Positions 13,795 through 24,462 of a stretch of 64,000 nucleotides of DNA are shown piece by piece. Within the stretch, counting starts at the first letter, position 1, and every line of letters starts with the position of its first letter. Both the position numbers and the translations under genes were made by a program. The stretch is from positions 18,808,501-18,872,500 of the forward strand of contig CM049405.1 of the NCBI GenBank assembly GCA_026929865.2, given 5' to 3'. The DNA is from Hyperoplus lanceolatus. Lineage: Eukaryota > Chordata > Actinopteri > Uranoscopiformes > Ammodytidae. The notes beneath the pieces are model-generated. The model did no database searches. It saw nothing but the letters and a program-made list of their open reading frames with translations, and had not been told where the DNA came from.

Positions 13795-14520
13795 TGTTAA
13801 AACTGGTGTGTGGTAAAGGACTGTATAGGTAGTCACGGACTGCTGGTGTCGCCTTGGTGTGTTGGTAAGAACACCTCTTGAGTCAGAAATGCAGTTTAGG
13901 GTTTTTTACTGGAGGTTTTAGGCAGTACAGATGCAAGGAATGTGGTCTACAAGGAAAGGGAAACACATATACATTGGTATCTGTAATTAAGGAATATAAA
14001 CCATACAAATCTTCACATATATGAAAATAACATAAAACAATGCACTCGCCACTTAATGATAAATCTGGACTATTCTAATAACACATAAAATACAGGAAAA
14101 TAATCGGCCATTAATATATTAAGAAAGAAAAACATATACGAGGCCATTACATAACTTGACCAAACAATGGCGATCCAACCGTTTCTAAATCAACGGCAAT
14201 TAAACATATCACTTCTACAAACAGATGAAAATACTCACGAAGTCGTCATTGACACACACACTTGCATCCATACAATGGTGTTCAGCTAAAACTTAACAGG
14301 AAAAGGAGTCATTGACAAGCCACGTAACGGGCAAACTTATCCGCAGTCGAAATAATGTGAGCGAGTGACAGTTACGAGGGACAGTTATAGGCAAGTGACA
14401 GCATGAGCATGAGCTGTCAATCAACACTGGTCGCATGCGTCACAGTGATCAACGGCTGCGCGCATCACGGCAGCAGAGCATGCACTCTTGAGTTCGGAAC
14501 AGCCATCGGACTTTCTAACA
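13795..14520 (-). repeat. Downstream (3') LTR of the BEL/Pao element, complete
   Basis: As printed it starts TGTTAAAACTGG and ends CTTTCTAACA, so on the element's strand it runs from TG to CA, as LTRs do. Its first 64 bp match the stub at 19574 except for one inserted base. Length is 726 bp. It directly adjoins the purine-rich tract, which confirms this boundary. Confidence 0.85.
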
Positions 14521-14536
14521 TAGCCGCCCCCACATT
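14521..14536 (-). other. Polypurine tract of the BEL/Pao element
   Basis: On the minus strand, TGTGGGGGCGGCTA lies immediately before the LTR start. A purine-rich tract here is the expected primer for second-strand synthesis. Confidence 0.6.
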
Positions 14537-14583
14537 TGGTATCAAATGTGTTCTCTGGAAAGGCCGACAATAATCCATCTGCA

Positions 14584-15003
14584 TCATGGAATGCTTGCTT
14601 CGTCATCAGGGATCTCTGGTAGAACGATAAGGCGAACAATGGGCCTGGTGTATACTCTGTCCTTCATCTGTACCTCAGCTGACCGAACATGGCTGTCAGG
14701 ACCTGGAAAAACTTTTATCACCTTCCCAGTCTGCCAGAAGGATCGGGGTAGCTGAGGATCCACCATCATGACTACTGATCCAACTGTGATGTCAGGAGCA
14801 GGAGTCGTGCATTTACCTCTCTTCTGTAGGCCAGGTAAGTAGTACTTGATAAAGGCAGTCCAAAACCTATTAGCGAGCACCTGCGAGTGTCTCCACCACC
14901 GACGTCCAAGGAGCTCTGACTGTGGATAGACAACTTGGGGTAATGAGCTGTCAGGCCGCCCCATCAGCAAGTAGTTTGGTGTCACGGGATCCAAATCAGC
15001 CAC
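14584..15003 (-). pseudogene. Integrase C-terminal domain (DUF5641 type) of BEL/Pao pol, fragment
   Basis: The 139-residue frame contains PNYLLMGR near its start, RRWWRHSQVLANRFW (about residues 34-48), VGSVVMMVD (about 74-82) and a basic region with RPIVRLIVLPE near the end. This is the layout of the C-terminal domain found after the integrase core in BEL/Pao polyproteins. The stop lies 63 bp before the LTR, the normal end of pol. The zinc-binding and DDE parts that should precede it are absent; the frame is cut at about 15004, where unrelated filler begins. The first Met is internal, not a true start. Inactive on its own. Confidence 0.85.
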
Positions 15004-15170
15004 ATTTGCCGAAACGTAGCATCAAGGCTTAGAATTGAGTATTGATGTGATACTTGAACATGATGTAATTTATTACTTGTGCATATATTGTGACATTTGT
15101 ATTTCCTTTTATCATGAGTAAAAGTAGGAAATGTTTAATGAAACAGAATAGAATGTGAAGGCTCATCAGG
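15004..15170. other. Filler at the integrase deletion
   Basis: This AT-rich stretch of about 167 bp joins the RNase H end to the integrase C-terminus. It shows no similarity to either. It replaces what should be roughly a kilobase or more of integrase coding sequence. It could be filler from break repair or the scar of another insertion. Confidence 0.7.
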
Positions 15171-17130
15171 TTAAAGTTGACAATCGATGTATCGCCAGGC
15201 CTTGAGGTCGGTGAGCTCTTGTATTTCCGTCACCCTGGTGCCTACAAAGACTTTAAAGTGACATGACTCTGAACTAAGCCAGGTTAGGACTGTTGTTGAA
15301 TCACTCCAGAGCACAAGGTGACGAATCTCAAAGGTGAGCTCAGCTTCCAGTAGCTTTGCCAACCAAGCTCCCTTCACGGCTGCACAAAGCTCCAGTCTGG
15401 GCACTGAAAATTGTTTCCGAGGTGCAAGGAGGAAGGCAACATGAACCATACCTCTGGCGCATTCAGACCGCAGGTAGGCCACCGATCCGTAGGCCTTTTC
15501 GGAGGCATCACAAAATATGTGTAAGTCTCTCTTGGTGTCTGGGTGGTCCATGGCAGCTGGGGTGTAACATCTAGGCAACTGAACTTGAGGCAGGTATTCA
15601 AGTTCCCCTTCCCACGTACGCCAGACTCTTAGAAGGTCTTCAGGGAGGTTGGGATCATCCCAGTCCCTCCTTTTGTCCCACAGCCGCTGAACCAGTACCT
15701 TCGCTCGTGTGGTGAAAGGAAGTATTAACCCAAGAGGGTCATACTGACTGGCTAACACACGGTAGATGTTACGCATGGTGGTTTCTTTGTAGTTGACAGG
15801 TCGGTGCTTGTAGCTGAAGGTGTCACCATCACAACGCCAGCTCAGTCCTAGCGTTGACTCGTGTGTTTCAGACTTGTCTTGGGCAAGCCACAGTTCCAAC
15901 TTATCTGACCTGGCATCCGCAGGTAGGTGGCTTGTGACTTCGGGCACGTTGCTGGCCCACTGACGTAGATCAAATCCTCCAGTGGCAAGAAGGCTTCTGA
16001 GCTTGTCGACCAGCTGTTTTGCTTCCTGAGAAGATGGCAGGCTCTGTAAGCAGTTGTCAACATAGAAGCACCTTTCTGCTGAGGACCGTTCCTCGCTGTC
16101 GGTACTGCTGTGGTCGAAGACATGATGCTGCAAGGCGTAGGTCGCACAACAGGGGCTGCATGTGGTTCCGAATGGCAGCACCTGCCATTCGTATACTCGA
16201 GGTTTCTCTTCCTTCTGTTGGCTGCGCCAAAGGAATCGCAACAGGGGTTTGTCTTCAGGCAGCAACAGCACCTGGTGAAACATACCTTCTATATCACCAC
16301 TTATGCCAACAGTGTGCTCACGGAATCGAAGAAGGACTCCCAGTAAGGAAGGACTCAATGTAGGACCAGGCAGCAGAGACTTGTTAAGGCAAAGGCCTTC
16401 ATACTGGAAGGAGCAATCGAATACAACTCGGTTCTTTCCGTTATGATGCACCATATGGTGAGGGATATACCAACAACTATCTTTACCGCATGGGCTCTCC
16501 TGCGCAGGCAACCTTGCCACAGTACCAGCAGCTTCCAGCTTCTTTATCTCCACTTCATAAGCGGCTGAATTCTCTGGATCCTTTAAAAGGCGCCTCTCCA
16601 GACTTCTAAGCCTCGGCATAGCAGCATCCATAGGAGCCTGTAAGACAGGCGAGTTCTTCCTCCAGAGCAATGGGGTTGCATATCTGAGAATGCCATTGAC
16701 ATCAACCCTGGTGGTCTTGGCATCGAGCAGATCGATGGCCTGCTGGTCCTCTCTTGAACGCGTCACCTGTTTCTCCTTTCTAGCAGGCAAAACATCCAAT
16801 TGCCAAAGTTTCTCAACGTTTCTCATCAGTTCTACGTCCAGAGGACTGAGAGATGTGAATAAACACTGGACTGATGACTGCAACTCTGCGTGTCTTGCTG
16901 GGCCCTGGAGCGTCCAACCAAGCCTGGTTTTAATAGCTGCAGGGCCATCTGGGGGTCCTAGGCGAACTGGCTCGACTGGAGTTATCAGGTGTGTATGGTC
17001 TGCCCCAATGAGTAGCATTGGACTGACTCTGTCAAATGGTTGTAGAGGAATGTCCTGGAGGTGCTTGAACTTCGATTTGAGGGTAGCCACTGGATATGTG
17101 TGGTCTGCGAGGCTGAGCTGTTTGACTTGA
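15171..17130 (-). pseudogene. Reverse transcriptase and RNase H of BEL/Pao pol
   Basis: The open frame (17090-15171, 639 residues from an internal Met) covers the end of the protease-RT linker, RT and RNase H. In RT, NRVVFDCSF (about 220-228), the first catalytic Asp in GDIEGMF (Asp266), LPFGTTCSP (305-313) and the active-site box FYVDN (342-346) are visible. The box has Asn in the last position where most retroelements have a second Asp. RNase H shows Asp528 (FCDAS), Glu567 (RLEL) and Asp597 (WSDST). The frame stops just after DCQL, where the integrase deletion starts. A frameshift at about 17125-17145 separates it from the protease frame. Antisense frames over this region are shadows. Confidence 0.9.
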
Positions 17131-17884
17131 AGGCATCACCTATGAGGAAGGCTCTGTTAGGCTGAGTAATGGATGAAACTCGGAAGGTGACAGACATGCC
17201 ATCCAACGTTTGCACATCCTGGCGAATGGTTCGCAAGGCTAGGGATTCTGGAGTTCCTTGCAGTCCTAGCTCAAGAGCAGCTGCAGAAAGAAGCATTGTG
17301 TGTTCCGAGCCGTCATCTAGAACTGCGTAAGTATCCAGTGTCTTGTTCTCGTGCTGCAGGGGGACCCGGACTATTTTCAGGAGGACACCACTGCACTCTG
17401 TTGGTCTGCCTAGGTAAAGGGTATCGTTAGCAGAGCTGACTAGACATGACCCTTCTCTGGCAGGCTTGACGTTGACCTCATGCAGTACCTGGAGATGTTT
17501 ACCTTGACACTTACTGCAGGGTTTCTTAAGGGTGCACCGTGCTGCCTGATGGTTTCTTCCACACCGCCAGTAGCGTTGGTTTGTTTTTATCCACTGGATA
17601 ATCTGGTCTTTGCTGAAATACTTAAAGGTATCACACTGACTCAGGAAGTGCTCTTTGCTTTCGCAATATGGGCAGTAAGCTTGCCTTGTCTTCTTCTTGT
17701 CAGGCTCCTTTGGTGCTGGCGCTTCAGGAGGCTTGTCAGAGGTATCCTCTGCACAATGAAGCACTGTCGCTGGACGAGATGGTTTAGTATCGTGCTTTCG
17801 GCCCATGTTCCGCTTAGCGTCTGAGTTGTGCTCTCGGAAGCTAGATTGGCTTTCGCTATCCTGGCACCATGCCTCATATTGCAG
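16985..17884 (-). pseudogene. Zinc knuckle and aspartic protease of BEL/Pao gag-pol
   Basis: From 17806 this frame shows a CCHC knuckle, C45-x2-C48-x4-H53-x4-C58 (CPYCESKEHFLSQC), followed by cysteine pairs near 82-100 (CGRNHQAARC, CSKC). A retropepsin-like site AVLDDGSEHTML sits at about 161-172. It is in the same frame as gag, separated by a single TGA at 17887-17885, so upstream codons 17884-17809 belong to the same polyprotein. Reading frame is lost at about 17125-17145, after which the printed residues are out of frame. The knuckle would bind the element RNA and the protease would mature Gag-Pol. Confidence 0.85.
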
Positions 17885-19519
17885 TCATTCTGAGAAGTCT
17901 GCCAGGTTTGACCCTGTTCCAGGTCGCCGACACATAGATCTCCGGAACTCAGATCGTAGATCAGAGGGCAACTTACTTAAGAGCCGTTCGACGTGTGACC
18001 CGCATTGGAGCTCCACTGCACCTTCATGCCCCAGAGCCTGGAGCATCCCCACCAGGGCTCGCACTTGTAGTGCAAACTTCTGGAAGCCCTGTGAATCTCC
18101 CTGACGAATGTCTGGGGCATTCATCACAGTGGCTATTTTCGTCATGGCTAACTTTTGAGGTTGGCCGAACTTGTCCGTCAGGGCAGCCATGGTGTCCGTA
18201 TATGGCATAGGTGAGTTCAGATAGGCATCAGCAACCAAACGAGCCTCATCGAGCTTGAGGTGGTCGACGAGAACCTGATAGCGGAATAGTTCCGTGACAT
18301 CAGGAGGTAGGAGGTTTCCCAAGGCAATCTTCAGACGTGTGAAGTCACTAGGGTCTCTTTTGGAGAAATCTGGGATCTTTGGAATGGGACCTCGGTAGGA
18401 CCGTTCACTCAGGAATGCAGGTGGCCGCTGTGCAGGCGCAGCATACGAGGTGTCAATATGTGGCACATATTGAGGCTGCATACTATATGGCTGGCTGAGG
18501 TGGGCTGGCTGCAGTGGCTGTGAAGGTAGCAGTGGTTTCCAGCTAGTAGCAGGCTGTTGTGTATACCCACGTTCAACATGCTGGTTGTCAGCAGCAGGCA
18601 CCTGAGTATGACCTCTTCCGTTGTACTGGAATGTTGGTAACAGAGTATTGGGCTGCATGCCTGAATGTGGTGCAACTGAGGACTGGTTCCTAGGCTGGGC
18701 TGATGCCGCTTGAGCTCTTATGACTTGTAACTCACCCATCATCCTGCTCATGGAATCCATCAGGAGCTGCTCTCTGTCGTCTGCTGGCTGAGCAGGTGGG
18801 TCTGCAGGGTAGTTGTAGGCTCCATGTGCTTGATCTGGTCTCACATCCCTCTGTAGAAAATAAGGTACAGTCATCAATGACTGAGGTGCTGGGACAGGTG
18901 TGCTAAAACTCTGAGGTGGCAGTTGTAGCACAGGCTTTGAAGGATGCAAAGGGCTAGATTGTGTAGGCGGCGCTTGGGCAGCGACAGAAGGAAGCTGATA
19001 GAATGGAGGCACATACTCCCTATCAGTACTTTGGGCAGGCAGGCTGTAAGGTGACGACCACATAGGTGCTTTTGGATGCACCGCTTGTAATCCTTGATGT
19101 TCAGACCTCTCCCAGGGTCTGTGGAAAGGTGACTGTAACCTGGGTTCCCGCTCTGATCGCAGCGCCATCTGTGCATCAAAGGCGTACTGCTTGTTACTTT
19201 GATATGCATAATACTTGGCTGCATGTGGCTCCTCAGCTATGTTCCATTCATCTAGCAGTACAAACTCTGCATGTTGGCTAATATGGCTGGCTGAGCGGGA
19301 TGAATGTGGTGTCATCCTCCTCGCTTCATCCACCACCATGGTGTGGCGCCTGTCTTCTAGACTCTGTGCATGCTGTACTGCAGAAGGTTCCTGTGACTGC
19401 ATTATTTGCTTTCGACCAGCCAGTTGGACATCATAATCCCTCAGATAAGCGGGTGGTTGAGACCAGCGTTTAGGGCGTGTAGAGTCTACCACTTCCTCAT
19501 CAGGTGGGGGATACTGCAT
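17885..19519 (-). pseudogene. Gag of the BEL/Pao element
   Basis: Long frame of about 544 residues from the ATG at 19519-19517; the frame stays open upstream to a TGA near 19561, but no earlier ATG is seen, so I choose 19519. The N-terminal two thirds are Pro/Gln/Ser-rich and low in complexity. The last 170 or so residues contain PKIPDFSKRDPSDFTRLKIAL and a helical capsid-like part with RLLSKLPSDLRSEFR. This matches BEL/Pao Gag organisation. It ends at a TGA (17887-17885) beyond which the same frame continues into the zinc knuckle, so the TGA is an internal break and not the natural end. Confidence 0.85.
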
Positions 19520-19555
19520 TCTGAAGGGCTTAGGAATCCAAGGTAGCACCACTGG

Positions 19556-19572
19556 TCCGGCTCAAAGGACCA
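19556..19572 (-). other. Primer binding site, tRNA-Tyr type
   Basis: On the minus strand TGGTCCTTTGAGCCGGA begins one base after the LTR end. It is complementary, with one mismatch, to the 3' end of eukaryotic tRNA-Tyr (…CCGGCTCGAAGGA plus CCA). Position and match both support use of tRNA-Tyr as the minus-strand primer. Confidence 0.75.
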
Positions 19573-19573
19573 A

Positions 19574-19638
19574 TGTTAAAACTGGTGTGTGGTAAAGGAC
19601 TGTATAGGTAGTTCACGGACTGCTGGTGTCGCCTTGGT
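19574..19638 (-). repeat. Upstream (5') LTR remnant of the BEL/Pao element
   Basis: The first 64-65 bp repeat the 13795 LTR (TGTTAAAACTGG onward) with one extra T. Similarity ends at about 19638, where a GC-rich GGGCCGGCCGG stretch starts. About 660 bp of the LTR, including the promoter part, is missing. Confidence 0.85.
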
Positions 19639-19941
19639 GGGCCGGCCGGACCCGGGTGGGCTGAGCAGTCACAGTGCAGTGAAATGAACACAACTATTTT
19701 GACATTTCTTATTTTTTCTTTTCTTTTTTTATATTTCATAAACTGACATTCCTACCTTTTCCAATTAACACAATAATGCTCTTTTCAAGAACATTACATT
19801 AGTTTCACTGTCAGTTTTAATATGAAAAGTAAAAAGCTTATCATAACAAATAAAATAGTAATTTAAATTACCTAAGACTATTTTTCTTCACTGTGGATAA
19901 TCTTTAAAACATATATACTGTATATTTTTGTATAAAATGTA
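19639..19941. other. Unannotated spacer
   Basis: GC-rich junction for about 40 bp (GGCCGGCC), then AT-rich sequence. Nothing recognised. Confidence 0.4.
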
Positions 19942-20939
19942 GGGGAGAACGGGGGAATCTGAGGCATTGGGTAATGTGAGCCACCCCCTGTATCTAGGCA
20001 ACGGAAAACATTTGTGGTCATGTGAGATATATGTTTTCAAGCCCCTCTCATTTCCCCATGACCCTGAAAGAGAGGACCTCATAGTGCTGTGGTAAGCATG
20101 TTTTTTTTTCACCAAAATAGGTATTTTGCATGTAAAAGTAAATTTTCTTGCTGTCAACTTAATCAACTGTTGTGCCAAAGCAAATGTATTCACGTAGAAA
20201 AACTTCTATCATACGTGTTGATGAACTACCAACATATAAAAACCACGTGATGATATTAGCTAAAGATTAGCCTGAAATGCCAAGAGAGGTAGTTTGTTCT
20301 CAAATTGTGGTGGTGGGGAAAAGTGAGCCACTGTCTCACTTTCCCCCACCATGAGGCACAAGTTAAGTTTAGTCTTAAACATATTTTAATGTAATATTAC
20401 ATGACATATGTTTTATTTTAATGTCATACACATTGTAGAAAAGCCATCATGCCAAGGAAATACAGACTGCGTTCTAATCTAACTGGTTCTGGCTTTCATT
20501 TGAATCTTATTAAAACGTTTTGAATTATAATATGTTGTATTTTATTTTGTTCAGAGTTACTTTCAAGTGTTTAGAACATTTGCTTTGCTTAATTGACCAA
20601 ACCCCATCATTCTTGTACTAGTCCAACATTAGTTCTGGAATGTGTGGCTATAGCTTTCAGGATTCTTACTGTTACAATATGTGTTGTTATGGTAGTTTCA
20701 GAGTGGAAAAAGTAAGTGGATCAGTTTACCCCACAGCTGGGGTAAAGTGAGCCACATGACAACTTTTTTTAAAACAATCATATTTTCACTGCCCTTTGTC
20801 TTGAAAAACATCTGCTAATGCCCCTTTCTAGGAAACATCCTGAATTAATGGGAAATGTGTAAATGTGAGTGATAAATCATTTTAGCTTGCTTAGAGGGGA
20901 GCAAATGTAAAAAGTGGCTCAGATTACCCCGTTCTCCCC
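19942..20939 (+). mobile_element. TA-flanked TIR element, copy A
   Basis: The ends are GGGGAGAACGGGGGAATCTG on the left and the inverted GGGGAGAACGGGGTAATCTG on the right, flanked by TA on both sides (19940-19941, 20940-20941). A TA duplication points to the Tc1/mariner/pogo group. Internally GGTGGGG-AAAAGTGAG pairs with CTCACTTTCCCCCACC near 20310-20350 as a hairpin. At 20449 an ATG opens a 24-residue frame beginning MPRKYRLRSNL. The same position in copy B reads MPRKYTRKTTR, which resembles the N-terminus of pogo/Tigger-like transposases as I know them. No catalytic domain remains, so it is non-autonomous. Confidence 0.8.
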
Positions 20940-20941
20940 TA

Positions 20942-21788
20942 TATATTTATGATTTATATAACAAATTCTAAAAACAACATAACACTGATTTGAAATCAGG
21001 CAGTACATAACCAGAACAGCCAGGCTGCAATGCAAACCATTAAAACACTTTGAAATAATACAAAACAACAACAATATGAACTGAATGAGTACAACCCACA
21101 ATTTACTGTGTTACTTCACTATATGAATCAGTAAAACATAATGGTTCTTATATACTTTCTTTAATTGTTTTCATTTGACCTGTATATCAACAGGTAAGTC
21201 ATTAAGAAGTTCTTATTTACAATGGTGGCATGCCACAAGTGACAGAAGCCAGGGGAAGGGGAGGAATGCTAAAACTGGCCTTTGATTTATTGGAAGGAGC
21301 ACTTAACTCACAGGAATTACAACCAGTTATTGATATGAAGCTATACAATAATGTAACTGAAACAGATTCGCTCTTGAGGGTGCTCTGTAAATGAATGTAA
21401 GTAGCATCTAGCTGAGTACATACATTTCCCGAAATCAGTACATGGGACCTTAACCACAAACAGTAAAGTAGAACAGGCACAGGCTGTAGAAAGAAAAACA
21501 TATGTTTACCATTTGGTGATCAGAGTGATTCCCAAATTGGATGTCTTCGTCCACCCTCTGTTTTTTGTGTGTTATTAATGGTTACACTTTATAATACACG
21601 CCAAACCTTGTAACTTCCCTATATTTACTGTGTATATTTATTGTATGAAACAATAGAGTAAGTATACAACCTTTGGATTTCTACTGGCTATATGTATAGG
21701 TATGAGAGAATAAAACCAGACAAAGGGTAACAAGATACATTATGGTATAAAGTATTTCCAATTTGGGATCTGCTAACACACTGCAATA
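20942..21788. other. Unannotated sequence with a possible repeat scrap
   Basis: Mostly featureless. At 21190-21235 GTAAGTCATTAAGAAGTTCT and TTATTTACAATGGTGGC recall a widespread teleost interspersed repeat, but the piece is too short to classify. Confidence 0.35.
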
Positions 21789-21796
21789 TTCTAAAG
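21789..21796. repeat. 8-bp target duplication of the hAT element, left
   Basis: TTCTAAAG, repeated exactly at 23362-23369. Confidence 0.85.
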
Positions 21797-23361
21797 CAGG
21801 GATTCCCAAAGTGCGGTGCGCCCACCCCTGGGGGTGCGTGAGCTGCTGCTAGGGGGTGCGCGAGATGAAAAATGTAATGGCGGTCCGATCATTACACAAT
21901 CCATATTGGTCCGAGTATAAGAGGGTTTTATTTTCGCGGAAATAGGTCGTAAAAAGTCGGGTCGTGTTTTCCAAGTTGTGTTTATTTTCTTTTTTTAATC
22001 GGGTGGAAGTTGGAACACTGGCTGTGCTCTCAGAAGCGGCCGGGGCGTTTGTGCGCTTGGAGAGGGAACGCTTTGTGTGGAGAGAAAAAAGAGGCACGGG
22101 ACATCGACAAAGCTGATTCAAAGCCTCAAATCATTATGTTGCGAGTCAACATGTCAGAGGCAGGAATCGGCAGTGCGATCGACTGTGGCTTTTTAGCTGC
22201 TGTAGTGCTGAGGAGAGATGCCAACTGCGCTGTCCTTTACGCACCATCACTGCTGCTGTAATATTCAGATTTCATCATTTGCATCAAAGCCCTAATGATT
22301 TTAAGAATGAGAGGCTTCATTAAAACGCTGTCCATGCTCTGTCTATGCGGTCGTTGTGATTGTCACTTTGTCGGCTGTAAACTGAAACCAACGGAGATCT
22401 CGGAGGGCTTTCCCTTGACAACTGTAACGTGCCCCGGTTATCATTTCAGCCTTAAACCACGGCGTTGATAGCTTTCGTTTCAGCACTAGGCTATGTGATT
22501 AACTATGAACATTAAATAAATGCTGCGTCTCAGATGCCGAGGACAGCAGCGAGGATGAGGCTATGCCACAACCCAACCAGAGCATAGAGAGATGACAGCG
22601 AGAGCGATCACAGCGGGGCAGAGGAATTTGCGTGTGAAGAATAGTCTGTGGTGAAGCCATCAGAGTTCGGTATATTTGCACTATCCTACTGTTTATTTTC
22701 AATGAAGAAAAGTGTTTTTTCAATGCGTTTTTATTTTCGTATATTATTTAAATAAATAAAATTGATTGAGTTGAGTTTTGAAAAACGGGGGATTCGTCTT
22801 ATAATCGGGGTTGTCTTATACTCGGACCAATACGGTACAGTGTTTTTTCCCCACACAATAAAGACATGTAAATAAACATTTCCTTTGTAAAATTTAGAAT
22901 CAAAAACTTGAATTTTAATTAATAAATAAATGGAGGCTAATCAAAATGAAGCGAAGTTATCTTCTTCTACGCATATGCGCACCTAGTTTGTGGCCTCTTC
23001 ATTCATTCTCGCAATTTATTTAAAATTACTGGCGTTCTAATTATATTTCCATAACCTGTGCCATGATGACGGGGTTGTTTGCTCCACAGTCATTTAAACT
23101 TGCTGCAATTGTTGCTCAACGTGACTCAAAATATTAGGCTATAATATTTTCCCCATTTTATCTGCTTTCTGCCCCTTGTTGTGATCGTGATTATTTTATC
23201 ATGTGTGTTCTGGTCATTTGAGCATGATTGAACATGCCACCTTTAATATGGCTATAAAAATGCTTGTTGCATTTTTTTTTAAGGTGTGGGGGATTGGGGG
23301 TGTGTCAACCCGGTTGGGACATAGAAGGGGGTGCACGGCTAAAAAAGTTTGGGAACCGCTG
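21797..23361. mobile_element. hAT-superfamily element, non-autonomous, with nested insertion
   Basis: The left end CAGGGATTCCCAAAGTGCGG and the reverse complement of the right end (CAGCGGTTCCCAAAC) form the short CAG-starting inverted repeat typical of hAT (Charlie-like). An exact 8-bp duplication TTCTAAAG flanks it, the hAT signature. The 1565-bp span contains a second TIR element at 21901-22834. No hAT transposase (BED finger, RNase H-like core, dimerisation domain) is seen in what remains. Confidence 0.85.
21901..22834. mobile_element. TIR element nested in the hAT element
   Basis: The left end CCATATTGGTCCGAGTATAA and the reverse complement of the right end (CCGTATTGGTCCGAGTATAA) match for over 20 bp. 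If the repeat begins at TTGGTCC, both sides are flanked by TA. The frame near 22009-22120 reads VEVGTLAVLSEAAGAFVRLE and onward, then stops; I do not recognise it. Insertion postdates the hAT copy. Superfamily uncertain, possibly the Tc1/mariner group. Confidence 0.7.
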
Positions 23362-23369
23362 TTCTAAAG
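23362..23369. repeat. 8-bp target duplication of the hAT element, right
   Basis: TTCTAAAG, partner of 21789-21796. Confidence 0.85.
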
Positions 23370-24354
23370 GATGAAGTGCACTATTATCTAATGCCTTTGC
23401 CCTTTTCTCATGGCAGTTGTGGCAATCATTCTATGCTTGTGTGCCTTCGGCAGGTCAGCTGCAGCCACGCTCCTGGGATTTATTATGCCGGTTTTCTAGT
23501 TTGTTGTCTCATTTGGAATAATACAAAATTTAGAAATATGTCTATACTAGCAGGCATATCCGTCTGGCGTTTCGACAGAACACCAGGAAAGCTGAGTTGA
23601 AAACAAAGGTCTCTCAGGTACCGTACATGGGCTAAACATTAACATAGCAAACCAAGCACTGGAAATATTGTCATACAATTGACAAAAAGCATTGTGAAGC
23701 TAACTAATGCATACAATGTATATATGGACCATGAGAATAGAATACATACACAATTGTTTGTGGCAAAGCAAGGTTTTTATACTGTTCTTAACACCGTGAG
23801 GTGCCTTTTGTTTATTTGTAATTACTGAGTTACAACGGGAGAAAAAAAGTTCATAATCCAACTCCATAATCTTGACTTTATGTAATTACAGAAAAAAACA
23901 GAACCTGCACATAACATGTTGTTTCCAAGTGATTACAGAGGGAGAACAAATGTGGCGGAAAATGTATAATCAAGCCTGCCCCAAATAGTTTTGGCTTTAA
24001 TGCAGTGGAACAGTGAACACTTAATAATACATAATACTTCTTTTTTTATGTAACACATAATTAGAACTAGGTAACAGCACGGGAGAATACCACATACCCT
24101 GTTGCTTTCTGTGTAGTTAAAGAGCAAGATAAGAGAAACATTGGAAACTTAACAATCCCCTAGCAAGCCCCTAGTTGTTTCTGTGTAATTAAAGAGTTAC
24201 CATGGGGGAACAATGGATATGTCTAAATTCAGACGCCCCTTGTTATGTCTATAATTTATTAAGTTCAGCTGAGCTCCTCACTCACTCCACATTCCTTCCA
24301 GTGCTCTAGTTATCCTATTTGCTCTCTTCTTAGAACTTGCTACTGGGATGAGGC
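23370..24354. other. Unannotated sequence
   Basis: No coding or RNA feature recognised. AAAGAGTTACCATGGGGGAACA and similar motifs recur loosely around 23825-24210, suggesting weak internal duplication. Confidence 0.35.
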
Positions 24355-24462
24355 CTGATTTATCTGGTGGAGCAGGTCGTCCACTGATTGCATGGACAGT
24401 GGTTCGATCCCCTGCCTCCTGCCACATGTCGAAGTGTCCCTGGGTAAAACACCAAAACTTTT
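24355..24462 (+). repeat. tRNA-like SINE fragment
   Basis: TGGTGGAGCAGGTCGTCCAC resembles a pol III box A region and GGTTCGATCCC (24401-24411) is a near-consensus box B, about 30 bp apart. The following CACATGTCGAAGTGTCCCTG is a sequence I associate with a common teleost tRNA-derived repeat. It is truncated and is not a functional tRNA gene, because the arms do not pair. Confidence 0.6.

Larger units (their letters stand above)
13795..19638 (-). mobile_element. BEL/Pao LTR retrotransposon, defective
   Basis: On the minus strand, from right to left, this holds an LTR remnant (19638-19574), a tRNA primer site, gag, CCHC zinc knuckle and aspartic protease, reverse transcriptase with RNase H, the far C-terminus of integrase, a purine-rich tract, and a full LTR (14520-13795). 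The order protease-RT-RNase H-integrase and the RT sequence type place it in BEL/Pao. Defects seen: an in-frame TGA after gag, a frameshift before RT, loss of the integrase catalytic core (replaced by about 167 bp), and loss of most of the upstream LTR. It cannot be autonomous. The target duplication cannot be checked because the right end is missing. Confidence 0.9.

Noticed and set aside
15356..19436. Plus-strand frames of 70-146 residues across the BEL/Pao element
   Set aside because: They are antisense shadows of gag and pol; no motifs of their own.
24355..24462. Functional tRNA gene
   Set aside because: Only promoter-like boxes are present; acceptor and anticodon stems do not form.
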